Origin: Streptomyces sp. SN-593
Lineage (GTDB): Bacteria; Actinomycetota; Actinomycetes; Streptomycetales; Streptomycetaceae
Length of the DNA stretch: 64,000 nucleotides
Reading direction: 5' to 3'
Assembly (NCBI RefSeq): GCF_016756395.1
Contig: NZ_AP018365.1
Span: forward strand, 1,619,501 to 1,683,500
Shown here: one piece after another, positions 34,001 to 42,090 of the stretch
How positions within the stretch are numbered: the first letter of the stretch is position 1
How the letters are laid out: each line of letters opens with the position of its first letter
Notes under the pieces: generated by a model
Database searches by the model: none
Seen by the model: the letters and a program-made list of their open reading frames with translations, nothing else
What the model was told of the DNA's origin: nothing
Position numbers and translations under genes: made by a program

Positions 34001-34149
34001 GCGCGGGGAACACCGGTCCCGGCGCCGCCCGCGAGGACGTCACCGGCCACGTCCACCGCCGGGTGGCCTCCGGCACCTACCACTTCACCGCCGCGTTCCG
34101 CCCGGCGGCGCGCCCGCCCGCCGGTCCCCCCGAGGAGGACACACCATGA
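31042..34149 (+). CDS. Alpha-L-rhamnosidase, glycoside hydrolase family 78 (cytoplasmic)
   Basis: A 1035-residue enzyme without a signal peptide. GTG 31042 is chosen over GTG 31036 because AGGAGG is 8 rather than 2 bases away. N-terminal Ig-like domain (LRPYALRCDHRTTPLGID), then beta domains (RLYVSARGLYEVHLNGTRVG; HLVDFGQNLAGRVRL). The (alpha/alpha)6 catalytic domain begins near 480. PTDCPQRDERLGWTADAQVF near 521-540 contains the general acid candidate Glu531, and TTIWERWDGWTPENG plus MNSFNHYALGSVGEWLY are further GH78 signatures. Two low-complexity insertions are present: a His/Gly/Asp loop near 180-210 and a Pro/Gly repeat near 710-745. As first gene of the importer operon it probably trims imported rhamnosylated oligosaccharides. 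Confidence 0.94.
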   Translation: MTALRPYALRCDHRTTPLGIDEPAPLLSWRLASPVRSDAPSAYRVVVAEPSAEPGPGACAVRWDSGRVEDPSAIGAVYAGPPLRARTRYRWRVEVWSAAAPGAAPAAASSWFETGMAPHSPDQPAAEADAPGWRASWITHDPHPIPVMDAPTEGELALDDHGLAPCPLLRRSFPGRSAHGSAGHSGGGRHDDGGNGARDDEGGGDHDPIVRARLYVSARGLYEVHLNGTRVGDAQLAPGWTDYTRRVQYQTYDVTALVVPGENVLAATIADGWWSGFVGFEPRRAGAHYGTAPQFLAELHLTHAGGAVRTVVTDGDWVTRTGAIRYADLLRGECHDLRRAADGWELPGYDASGWSPALVVDAEHRLLVASVDEPVRAMAELPALSVTRTGPGTHLVDFGQNLAGRVRLAVSGLPRGARLTVRHAEVLDGQGRLYTANLRTAAATDVLVGDGRDRVEFEPRFTYHGFRYAEVSGLPELSAADVVAVALHSDTAWSGSFDCSDPDVRRLHACVEWGQRSNFVSVPTDCPQRDERLGWTADAQVFLPTAALNADVAAFFTKWLRDVADARTPDGGFPNVAPRLAGVADEGAPGWADAGVIVPWHLYRTYGDERFLSRALDGMRAWVALVRRHNPDLVWRHRVGPHFADWLAPGVPTPREVVATAYFAHSARLTALAAEALGRLDVAAEHRELAAAVRAVFAARFVTTGPPGAPERGDGDPPPGSGPLPDGGPPPGSGPFPDGGPRQVRIAGDTQTGYLLALAFDLLPADLVEAAARRLAELVEAAGPALSTGFLGVALAAPVLDAHGRADLAHALLRRTDVPSWLYPLRHGATTIWERWDGWTPENGFRAPAMNSFNHYALGSVGEWLYRGVAGLDQATDSVAYRRLLVRPRPGTLDHASARYESARGTVAVCWRREGDRISLRVQVPPGATADVFVPTTDPDSVRETGAAPDAGGRPPASPALLTPRATATVATADRPDTATTADRPGGAGNTGPGAAREDVTGHVHRRVASGTYHFTAAFRPAARPPAGPPEEDTP
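33193..33264 (+). repeat. Two tandem 36-bp units inside the GH78 gene
   Basis: A 36-bp unit encoding PPPGSGPxPDGG occurs twice head to tail with few differences, inserted in frame in a loop of the catalytic domain. Confidence 0.85.
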
Positions 34150-35447
34150 GCACGGGTTCCCGCAGCCTGCCCGGCCAGGGCGCAGTGAGCCGCCGAGGAC
34201 TGCTGCGCGCCGGCGGGGGGCTCGCGGCCGCGACCGCGCTCCCCGCGGTCCTCACGGCCTGCTCCGGCTCGGGCGGCGGCAAGGTGCGGCTCGTCGGGGT
34301 CGCCGACGAGCAGCAGCCGGTCACGAAACTCGTCGCCGCCTACCGCAGGAGCCGTCCCGGGGTCGGGTTCAGCACCTCCTTCGCGCCCACCGACCAGGTG
34401 CAGACGGTGGTCCGCACGCAGCTCGCCGGCGGCAACGCCCCCGACGTGCACGTCCTGTACCCCGGCAGCGGCAGCGCGATGTCCATGGTCGAACTGGCCA
34501 AGGCGGGCCTGCTGGCCGACCTCGACGACCAGGCGTGGACCAAGACCATCCCGAAGAGCTTCGACGCGGCCTACCGCCGGGACGGGAAGACGTACCTCTA
34601 CTCGGCGGGCAGCAGCGTCATCGGCGCCGTCTACAACAAGCGGGTGTTCGCCGAGGCCGGCGTGCGGCCGCCCGGCACCTGGTCCGAACTCCTGCGCGTG
34701 TGCGCCACGTTGAAGGCCAAGGGCACCGTGCCGATCGCGCTCGGCGCGCAGACGCCCTGGGTCACCCAGCTCATCACGTACGCCCTGGTGCCCAACGCGG
34801 TCTACGCCGCGAACCCGCGCTTCGACGACGAGATGGCCGCCGGGAAGGCGACGTTCGCCGACTCCGGGTGGGCCGACGCGCTGGGCAAGTACCAGGAGTT
34901 GCAGAAGCGGGGCTTCTTCAACGACCACCCCGACGGCACCACCTACGAGCAGCAGACCTCGATGGTCGCCACCGGCAAGGCGGCCATGGCCGTCCAGGTC
35001 TCCTCGGTGCTCGCCAACTTCCGGCAGGCCGCCGCGTCCCCGGACGACCTGGGCATGTTCCTGTTCCCCGGCGGCGAGGACGCGTCGAAGCTGTGGATAC
35101 CGGCCGGCATCGTGGTGGGGCTCGGGGTCTCCTCGCGGGCGAGGAACTCCGCCAAGGGCCGGCAGTTCGTGGAGTTCCTCGGCCGGCAGGAGAACCTCAA
35201 CGCCTGGGCGGCGGCCGTCTCGGCCATCCCCTTCTCCCGCGACTCCACCACCCGGCTCGACCCGGTGCTCACCCCGTTCCTGCCCGTCATCGACGCGGGC
35301 CGCGCCGTGCCGTTCATGGACCAGCGCTGGCCCAACGCCGAGGTCCAGCCCGCCCACTTCGCCGCCGTGCAGGACCTGCTGGCGGGCCGGACCGACGTGA
35401 AGGGCGCGCTGGCGCAGATGGACGAGGCGTACGGGAAGACTTCGTGA
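34146..35447 (+). CDS. Sugar ABC transporter substrate-binding lipoprotein
   Basis: A 433-residue extracellular lipoprotein. ATG 34146 overlaps the GH78 stop by four bases (ATGA), so translation is coupled. Signal with SRRGLLRAGG (Tat-like twin Arg) and lipobox LTACSGSG. The family 1 solute-binding fold shows LAGGNAPDVHVLYPGSGSAM, the PPGTWSELLRVCATLKAKG hinge segment and SRARNSAKGRQFVEFL. The family captures mono- or oligosaccharides outside the cell. Neighbouring rhamnosidases suggest rhamnose-containing oligosaccharides, which is inference. Confidence 0.94.
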   Translation: MSTGSRSLPGQGAVSRRGLLRAGGGLAAATALPAVLTACSGSGGGKVRLVGVADEQQPVTKLVAAYRRSRPGVGFSTSFAPTDQVQTVVRTQLAGGNAPDVHVLYPGSGSAMSMVELAKAGLLADLDDQAWTKTIPKSFDAAYRRDGKTYLYSAGSSVIGAVYNKRVFAEAGVRPPGTWSELLRVCATLKAKGTVPIALGAQTPWVTQLITYALVPNAVYAANPRFDDEMAAGKATFADSGWADALGKYQELQKRGFFNDHPDGTTYEQQTSMVATGKAAMAVQVSSVLANFRQAAASPDDLGMFLFPGGEDASKLWIPAGIVVGLGVSSRARNSAKGRQFVEFLGRQENLNAWAAAVSAIPFSRDSTTRLDPVLTPFLPVIDAGRAVPFMDQRWPNAEVQPAHFAAVQDLLAGRTDVKGALAQMDEAYGKTS

Positions 35448-36355
35448 GGGCGCCCCTGAACCCGCTGCGGCGGACCGGGCGCCGCGACCCCACGGTGCCG
35501 CCCCGGATCTTCGTGCTGCCCGCCCTGGCCGTGTACGCGCTGGTGGTGCTCTACCCGAGCGCCGCGGGCGTCGTCTACGCGTTCACCGACTGGACGGGCG
35601 TCGGGTCGTTCTCGTTCGTCGGCCTGGCCAACTTCCACACGCTGCTCGGCGACGACCGCGCCGTGCACTCCATCGGCAACACCCTGCTGCTCACCGTCGC
35701 CGTCGTGGTGGCGCAGAACCTCGTCGGGCTGCTGCTGGCGCTGGGCGTCCACACCGGCATCCGCTCCCGGGCGCTGCTGCGGGTGGTCTTCTTCGCCCCC
35801 GCCGTCGTCAGCCCGGTGATGGTGGCGTTCCTGTGGAAGTACGTCTACAACCCGGACAGCGGCGCGGGGCTCAACGGCGTCCTCGGCGCCGTCGGACTCG
35901 GCGGGCTGCGCCAGGACTGGCTGGGCGACCCGTCGCTCACGCTGTGGTCGGTGGCCGCCATGGTGGTGTGGCAGTACGCCGGCTACTCGATGGTGATCTT
36001 CCTTGCCGGGTTGCAGGACGTGCCGCCCGAACTCCAGGAGGCGGCGCGCATCGACGGCGCCGGCACCTGGCAGCGGTTCCGCTACGTCACCTGGCCGCTG
36101 CTGGCGCCCGCGCTCACGGTCAACCTGATGCTGTCGACCATCGGCGGCCTGAAACTCTTCGACCAGGTGTACGCGGCGACCGACGGCGGCCCCGGCACGG
36201 CGAGCGAGACGCTGTCGACGGTGCTCTACAAGGAGGCCTTCGTGTACGGGAAGTTCGGCTACAGCACGGCCGTGGCGCTGGTGCTCGCGCTGTTCGTGGC
36301 CGCGGTCTCCCTGGTGCAACTGCACTACCTGCGCGCCCGCGAGGTCGCCGCGTGA
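35444..36355 (+). CDS. Sugar ABC transporter permease (MalF-type)
   Basis: A 303-residue inner-membrane protein with six helices. GTG 35444 overlaps the previous stop by four bases (GTGA). The EAA loop that contacts the ATPase reads QEAARIDGAGTWQRFRYVTW. Other family phrases are VLYPSAAGVVYAFTDWTG and GLKLFDQVYAATDGGPG. No ATPase gene occurs in the operon; Streptomyces CUT1 importers commonly share the MsiK ATPase encoded elsewhere, so that is expected here. Confidence 0.94.
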   Translation: MRAPLNPLRRTGRRDPTVPPRIFVLPALAVYALVVLYPSAAGVVYAFTDWTGVGSFSFVGLANFHTLLGDDRAVHSIGNTLLLTVAVVVAQNLVGLLLALGVHTGIRSRALLRVVFFAPAVVSPVMVAFLWKYVYNPDSGAGLNGVLGAVGLGGLRQDWLGDPSLTLWSVAAMVVWQYAGYSMVIFLAGLQDVPPELQEAARIDGAGTWQRFRYVTWPLLAPALTVNLMLSTIGGLKLFDQVYAATDGGPGTASETLSTVLYKEAFVYGKFGYSTAVALVLALFVAAVSLVQLHYLRAREVAA

Positions 36356-37251
36356 GCGCGGCGACGGCCGGCCGGGTCGACGCGGACGCCGAACGGCCCG
36401 CGGGGCGGCCCGCGACCGCGGGCGGCAGGCGCCGGGCGGGGTACGGGCGCTACCTGCTGGAGCTGGTGATGATCGCGGCCGCCGTCGCGTTCCTCTTCCC
36501 GGTGTACGCCCTGGTCACCCTGGCGCTGAAGAGCCCGGCGCAGATCGCCGACTCGCCGCTGTCACCGCCGACGTCGCCCGACTTCGGCAACTTCGGCGAC
36601 GCCTGGTCGTCGGCGTCGCTCGGCTCGGCCCTGGTCAACAGCGCGGTCATCACCGCCGCGAGCCTGCTGCTGCTGGTCGTCGTCGGCTCCACGGCGGCCT
36701 ACTACCTCGCCCGCTGCGCGAGCGGCCTCGGCTACGGCCTGTACGTCCTGTTCCTGCTCGGGATCGTCCTCCCCTTCCAACTCGGCATGATCCCGCTGTA
36801 CAAGCTGGTCGACGACCTCGGCTGGCTCGGCACCTACCAGGGCATGATCCTCTTCTACACCGGCATCCAGATGCCGTTCACCGTCTTCCTCTACACCGGG
36901 TTCGCCCGGGCGCTGCCGCGGGACTACGCGCAGGCGGCGCTGATCGACGGCTGCGACCACCGGCAGGCGTTCACCCGGGTCGTCTTCCCGCTGCTGCGGC
37001 CGGTCACCGGCACCGTGGTCATCCTCAACGCGGTCTTCGTCTGGAACGACTTCTTCACCCCGCTGCTGTACCTGGGCGGTTCGGGCCGGGAGACGGTGCC
37101 GGTGGCGGTCTTCTCCTTCGTGGGGCAGTACGTCTCGAACTACGGCCTGGTCTTCGCCGGGCTGGTGCTCGCCGCACTGCCGGTCCTCGTCGTCTTCCTG
37201 CTCCTCCAGCGCTACGTGATCAAGGGGTTCGCCGGTGGCCTCAAGGGCTGA
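36352..37251 (+). CDS. Sugar ABC transporter permease (MalG-type)
   Basis: A 299-residue permease starting at GTG 36352, again overlapping the preceding stop by four bases. A cytoplasmic N-terminus of about 35 residues precedes six helices. The EAA-loop equivalent is YAQAALIDGCDHRQAFTRVV, where the usual EAA is changed to QAA. LPFQLGMIPLYKLVDDLGWL and NDFFTPLLYL are typical of the subfamily. It pairs with the MalF-type permease and the binding protein as the membrane channel of one importer. Confidence 0.93.
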   Translation: MSAATAGRVDADAERPAGRPATAGGRRRAGYGRYLLELVMIAAAVAFLFPVYALVTLALKSPAQIADSPLSPPTSPDFGNFGDAWSSASLGSALVNSAVITAASLLLLVVVGSTAAYYLARCASGLGYGLYVLFLLGIVLPFQLGMIPLYKLVDDLGWLGTYQGMILFYTGIQMPFTVFLYTGFARALPRDYAQAALIDGCDHRQAFTRVVFPLLRPVTGTVVILNAVFVWNDFFTPLLYLGGSGRETVPVAVFSFVGQYVSNYGLVFAGLVLAALPVLVVFLLLQRYVIKGFAGGLKG

Positions 37252-37260
37252 CGGCGCGTC

Positions 37261-40200
37261 ATGACCGCCGACCCGCGGGCCGTCGACTGCCTCCCCGCCG
37301 AGATCGCCGCGGTCCTCGCCGACCCGCCGCGGGCCTTCTCGCCCACCGCGCTGTGGTGGTGGAGCGGCGAGCGCCTGGACCGGGACCGGCTGCGCGCGCA
37401 GCTTCGACGCTTCGCCGAGGGCGGCGTGTTCAACCTGGTGATCCTCAACCTGGCGCCCTCGGGGCCGCTGTTCGGGTCCGACGCCGACGACCCGGCGTTC
37501 ATGACGGACGCCTGGTGGGCGCTGCTGGACGGCGTGTGCGAGGACGCCGAGACACTGGGCGTCCTCCTGTGGTTCTACGACCAGTTGGGCTTCTCCGGGG
37601 CCGACCTCCAGGCCCGCCTGGTCGACGAGCGGCCGGTCTACGGCGGGCGCGCGCTGGAGCGGGTCCGCGCCGACGTCGACGGGGACGGCGTGCTGCGCTG
37701 CCCCGCGCACGGACGGCCGGTCGCCGGCCACGCCGTACCGCTGGACGCCGCCGGGCACGCGGCCGGTCCGCCGGTGCCGGTCCCCGTCGCCGGCCGCGCG
37801 GTGCGGCCGCCGGGCCCCGGGCGCTGGCGGCTGACGCTCCACCACCATGTGGCGCGCGGCTTCGACTACCTCGGCGCCGAGGCGTGCGCCGCGCTGCTGG
37901 ACCGCGTGCACGGCGCGTTCGAGCGGCGGCTGGGCGACCGGCTCGGCCGTGTGGTCGCCGGCTCGTTCCAGGACGAACTGCCGTCGCTGCCCACCTGGTC
38001 GGAGCGGTTCGCCGAGCAGTTCCTGCGGCGGCGCGGCTACGACCTCCGGCCGCACCTGCCCGCGCTCCACGACGACGCCGCCCCGGGCCCCGACGTCTCC
38101 CGGGTGCGGCGCGACTACCAGCTCACCCGGGCGGAGTTGGCCGAGGAGGCGTTCTTCCGGCCGCTGGCCGGGTGGCACGACCGGCACGGGCTGCTGGTCG
38201 GCTGCGACCAGCAGGACCCGGCCCGCGCGGGCCACCCGGTCGGCGGTGTCGCGCTGTACGCCGACTACGCCCGCACCCACCGCTGGTTCTCGGCGCCGGG
38301 CAGCGACCACCACGGCGACGCCCGCGTCCACTCCTCGCTGGCCCACCTGTACGGCCGCCGGCGCACCTGGATCGAGGCGTTCCACTCCACCGGCTGGGGC
38401 GGCACGCTGGAGGAGACCTACGACTGGCTGCTGCCCTGGCTGCGCGCCGGCGCGACCCTGTACAACCCGCACGCGGTGTACAGCACCACGAAGGGCGGGT
38501 GGTGGGAGTGGGCACCGCCGGGCACCGACTGGCGCCAGCCGTACTGGCGCCACCACCGGGTCTTCGCCGACGCGGTGACCCGGCTGTGCGCGGTGCTGAG
38601 CCTGGGCCGCCACCTGTGCGACGTCGCGGTCCTGGCGCCGACCACGACCGCGCAGGCGGGCACCGCGCTGGACGGCGTCTCGGCGGACGCGGCGCGCGCG
38701 CAGGCGGTGTACCTCGAACTCGTGGGCGACATGGCCTGGTTCCGCACCCGGCCGGGGGTCCTGGACCGGCTCGGCCGGGACGCCGACGTGATCGACGACG
38801 CCTCCCTCGCGCGGGCACGGGTGCGCGGCGCCGGACCGGACGGGCCGCGGCTGTGCGTCGCGGAGGAACGGTACGCGACGGTGCTGCTGCCCGCGTGCAC
38901 CGTCCTGGAGGCGGACACCGCGCGGCGACTGGCGGAGTTCGCGTCCGCCGGCGGCCGGGTCGTGGCGGTCGGCGCGGTGCCCGAGGAGGTCGTCGGGGCG
39001 GGTGCCGTCGAGGCGCTCGGCGCGCTGCGGGCGTGTTTCTTGGACGGGCGGGCCGCCTTCGTGCCCGGCGCGGACCGGTTGGCGCGGGCGCCGGCCGGAC
39101 CGGGGCCGGTCGTGCAGGCGGCGGTGCCCGTGCTGGCCCGGCGGGTGGCCGGCGCGACCGTCGTGTTCCTGACGGCGGCGGCCCCCCGGGCGACCCGTGC
39201 GGCCGTCGGCGCGCCGGACGCGCGGGGTGCCGCGCTGGGCTGGCTCGACGCGCGCTACGACTTCGACCCGGGTCGCTACGCCCGCACCGCGCGGGTGCGG
39301 GTGCGCGCCGGCGACCTGCCCGGCGCCGCGCTGCTGCTCGACCCGTTCGGCGGCCCGCCGCGCGCCCTGCCGGTCGCGGAGGTCCCGGGCGACCCGGACC
39401 ACCGCGAGGTCGAGGTGCCCTTCGACGCCGGCCCCGCCGCCCTGCTGGTCCTCCCGGCGGCCCCCGCACGCCCCGCACCTCCCCTGCCGGTGCCGCCGGC
39501 ACGGCCCGGCGCCCGGCACGGCACCCCGGCGATCCCCGCAGCGGCCACCACCGACCCCACCGACGGCGGGAACACACCGCCCGACCCCACACCCGACCAC
39601 CCACACCCCACCCCCGCACAAGCCCACCGACCCGCACCCGGCCCTGCACCCGCACCCGCACCCGCACCCGCACCCGCACCCGCACCCGGACGACCCAACG
39701 TCTCCGCCCCGAGCCCGACCACCACCACGCTCAGCACGCCCACCGACCGCGAGACCACACCACCCGACCCCACACCCGACCACCCACACCCCACCCCCGC
39801 ACAGGCCCACCGACCCGCTCCCGCTCGCCCCGTGGCCCCGGCCGCCGCCACGGGGCGCGCGACGCGCCGTGCGGGGACCTGCCCGGATGACGCGGCCGCG
39901 CCGACGGGCGAGCGGCACGAGTCCGCCTCCGGACCGGGGCCCGGGGCCGGGGCCGGGGCCCGAGACCTGGTGGTGGTCGCCATCGCCGACGACGCGGAGT
40001 GGGACATGGTCCTCGTGCCGACGGCCGACAACACGTGGGGCGACTTCGACCGCCCGGCGAACGGGCCGGGCGAGGGCCCCGCGCTCACCGCACTGCACGC
40101 GTTCCGGCACCGGGCGGAGGGGCCGGGCGAGGACGGGCTGCGGGACGGGTGGGCCGAGCCGGGCAGCGCCGCGGTGCCGGAAGAGGCCACCGTGCACGCC

Positions 40201-42021
40201 ACCTTCGGACCGCACGCGCTGCTGCGCGGCGCGGACGGGGAGCCCGCCGCCGTCCTGGAGTGGTCCTCCTCCCGGGGCATCCGCAAGGACCCGGTGCACC
40301 GGGCGGTGCTCGGGCCCAAGGGCCACGTGCCCGAGGAGTTCGTCCACGTCGGGCCGACCCCCGCGGGCACGACCCGGCGGGTGGCCCTCGACCTGCTGCT
40401 GGCCGCGGAGTTCGACGGGTACCTCGCGGTCGGCGCCGCCGCCGCGAAGGCGGCGCGGCTGGACGGGCGCCCGGTCGCGTTGGCGGACGGCGGCCACCTC
40501 GCCTTCGGCCGGCTCCGGTCGGCGCCCGGCCGCCGGTCGCTGGAGCTGGACCTGACGCCGGATCAGGACGTCGACCTGCGCGCGCACCTGGCGCTGGTGC
40601 ACGACGCGGAGCCCTACCGCCGCCCCGAGTGGATCGCCGCGTCCGCCCTGCCGGCCACGGCCGAGGCCGCCACGGCGAAGCCCGCCACGGCAGAAGCGCA
40701 CACCTCGGTGCCGGCGCCGGCGGAGAGAGGCACCGCGGAACCAGCCACGGCAAAGGCGGGTACCGCAAACGCGGCCACTCCGGACGCGGGCGCGGTGAAG
40801 GGGGACACCGCGCAAGCCGCCGGCGCCGAGACGGACACGGCAGGACCGGCCACCGCGGAGGCGGGCGGCAACCCGGTACGCGTGGGGACGGTACTGGCGC
40901 TGGACCGGCCGCCCGCGCGCGCCGTGGTGCAGGTCGCGTCGCGCGGCCGGTGCGTGCTGCGGGTCAACGGCCGGACGGTGGGCCGGCAGGGCGGGTTCGA
41001 CCCGTACGTCGAGCACGCGGTGCCCCGGGTGCGGCGGCATGACGTGGCGGCGGCGCTGCGGGCGGGTTCCAACCAGATCGTGGTGGAGGGCGAGGGCGGC
41101 GACGAGCTGGCCGTGCTGGTGGACGCGGTCTGCCACGACGCCGCCTCGGCGGTGGTCGCGGCCGCGCACAGCGACGCCACGTGGTGGGCGGAGCGCGACG
41201 GCGTACGGGTGCCGTCGGTGGTGCGCCGCGCGCCGGAGGGCGACCCGGCGGCCCTGCACCTGTGGCGGCGCCCGCATCCGCTGCCGGGCGCGGCCTGGCT
41301 GGATCCGGAGGCGGACGACGGCACCGTGCTGCCGGTGGGGTTCGCGGTGCCGGGCCCCCGGCCGCGGGTCGAGTGGCTGTGGTGCGAACTCCCGCCCGGC
41401 GCGACGCGGTTGACGCTGGAGGTGCACGGCGGCGCCACGGTGTTCGTGGACGGCGAGGAGTGCGGCGGCACTCCGGGCACCACCGGACGCCACACCCTGG
41501 CCGTCCCCCTGCCGGGCGGTGCGGTGCCGCCCGGCGTGCGCCGGGCCGCGCTGCGGCTGACGCCGGACCCGGGCCACGAGGGCGGCGCCGCCCTGGCCGG
41601 CCCGCCGCGCTGCGAGGTCGGCCCGGGCCGGATCCTGGTCGGCGACTGGGAGGCCCGCGGTCTGGCCGGCTACAGCGGCGGGGTCCGCTACCGCCGGGTC
41701 GTACGCCTGCCGGCCGCCGCCGCGTCCGGCCGGGTCCGCCTCGACCTCGGCCGGGTGCGGGGCACGGCGGAGGTGTCGGTCGACGGCGCCCCCGCCGGGG
41801 TGCGGATCTGCTCCCCGTACGTCTTCGACCTGACCGGGGCGGCGGGCCCCGGCGAGCACACCGTGGACGTCACGGTGTTCGGCACCCTCGCCCCCTGGCT
41901 GGACTCGACGAGCCCGACCCACTTCGTCTTCCCCGGCCAGCGCGTCTCGGGACTGCTGGGCCCGGTCCGGCTGCTCGTCGACCCGCGGCCGCCCGCCGAC
42001 GGCGGCGGCCCCGGCGGCTGA
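37261..42021 (+). CDS. GH106-like alpha-L-rhamnosidase, very long, with repeat insertions
   Basis: A 1586-residue protein beginning 9 bases after the permease stop. The catalytic part resembles GH106: PTALWWWSGERLDRDRLRAQ near the start, VAGSFQDELPSLPTW with Glu239 and RRRGYDLRPHLPAL, and IEAFHSTGWG with Glu372 followed by WLLPWLRAGATLYNPHAVYS. These two Glu are candidates for the catalytic pair; I cannot confirm by alignment. Beta-sandwich domains follow (HLALVHDAEPYRRPEW; LRVNGRTVGRQGGFDPY), and the C-terminus (GLAGYSGGVRYRRVVRLP) is also GH106-like. Odd: residues about 745-900 and 1135-1200 are low-complexity insertions. No signal peptide, so it acts inside the cell on imported oligosaccharides with the operon's GH78 enzyme. 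Confidence 0.85.
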   Translation: MTADPRAVDCLPAEIAAVLADPPRAFSPTALWWWSGERLDRDRLRAQLRRFAEGGVFNLVILNLAPSGPLFGSDADDPAFMTDAWWALLDGVCEDAETLGVLLWFYDQLGFSGADLQARLVDERPVYGGRALERVRADVDGDGVLRCPAHGRPVAGHAVPLDAAGHAAGPPVPVPVAGRAVRPPGPGRWRLTLHHHVARGFDYLGAEACAALLDRVHGAFERRLGDRLGRVVAGSFQDELPSLPTWSERFAEQFLRRRGYDLRPHLPALHDDAAPGPDVSRVRRDYQLTRAELAEEAFFRPLAGWHDRHGLLVGCDQQDPARAGHPVGGVALYADYARTHRWFSAPGSDHHGDARVHSSLAHLYGRRRTWIEAFHSTGWGGTLEETYDWLLPWLRAGATLYNPHAVYSTTKGGWWEWAPPGTDWRQPYWRHHRVFADAVTRLCAVLSLGRHLCDVAVLAPTTTAQAGTALDGVSADAARAQAVYLELVGDMAWFRTRPGVLDRLGRDADVIDDASLARARVRGAGPDGPRLCVAEERYATVLLPACTVLEADTARRLAEFASAGGRVVAVGAVPEEVVGAGAVEALGALRACFLDGRAAFVPGADRLARAPAGPGPVVQAAVPVLARRVAGATVVFLTAAAPRATRAAVGAPDARGAALGWLDARYDFDPGRYARTARVRVRAGDLPGAALLLDPFGGPPRALPVAEVPGDPDHREVEVPFDAGPAALLVLPAAPARPAPPLPVPPARPGARHGTPAIPAAATTDPTDGGNTPPDPTPDHPHPTPAQAHRPAPGPAPAPAPAPAPAPAPGRPNVSAPSPTTTTLSTPTDRETTPPDPTPDHPHPTPAQAHRPAPARPVAPAAATGRATRRAGTCPDDAAAPTGERHESASGPGPGAGAGARDLVVVAIADDAEWDMVLVPTADNTWGDFDRPANGPGEGPALTALHAFRHRAEGPGEDGLRDGWAEPGSAAVPEEATVHATFGPHALLRGADGEPAAVLEWSSSRGIRKDPVHRAVLGPKGHVPEEFVHVGPTPAGTTRRVALDLLLAAEFDGYLAVGAAAAKAARLDGRPVALADGGHLAFGRLRSAPGRRSLELDLTPDQDVDLRAHLALVHDAEPYRRPEWIAASALPATAEAATAKPATAEAHTSVPAPAERGTAEPATAKAGTANAATPDAGAVKGDTAQAAGAETDTAGPATAEAGGNPVRVGTVLALDRPPARAVVQVASRGRCVLRVNGRTVGRQGGFDPYVEHAVPRVRRHDVAAALRAGSNQIVVEGEGGDELAVLVDAVCHDAASAVVAAAHSDATWWAERDGVRVPSVVRRAPEGDPAALHLWRRPHPLPGAAWLDPEADDGTVLPVGFAVPGPRPRVEWLWCELPPGATRLTLEVHGGATVFVDGEECGGTPGTTGRHTLAVPLPGGAVPPGVRRAALRLTPDPGHEGGAALAGPPRCEVGPGRILVGDWEARGLAGYSGGVRYRRVVRLPAAAASGRVRLDLGRVRGTAEVSVDGAPAGVRICSPYVFDLTGAAGPGEHTVDVTVFGTLAPWLDSTSPTHFVFPGQRVSGLLGPVRLLVDPRPPADGGGPGG
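39573..39818 (+). repeat. 63-bp direct duplication flanking a hexanucleotide array in the GH106-like gene
   Basis: Bases 39573-39635 recur at 39756-39818 with two mismatches, offset by 183 bases (61 codons, in frame). Between them is GCACCC repeated seven times (39646-39687), encoding an alternating Ala-Pro run. The result is a long Pro/His/Ala/Thr linker in the middle of the enzyme. Confidence 0.92.
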
Positions 42022-42022
42022 C

Positions 42023-42061
42023 CGCCCCGGCGCGGCGGAGCGCGGCACGGGCGCCGGGGCG
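42023..42061 (+). terminator. Hairpin at the end of the rhamnosidase/ABC operon
   Basis: A perfect 11-bp stem, CGCCCCGGCGC (42023-42033) with GCGCCGGGGCG (42051-42061), starts one base after the stop codon. It separates this operon from the convergent kinase gene. Confidence 0.75.
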
Positions 42062-42090
42062 ACCGCGACGCGGGGACGGCCGCAGCCCGC

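Noticed and set aside
36562..42048. An 1828-codon minus-strand frame opposite the permease and GH106-like gene.
   Set aside because: Same argument: no recognisable domain, shadow composition, and it spans two real genes and their junction.
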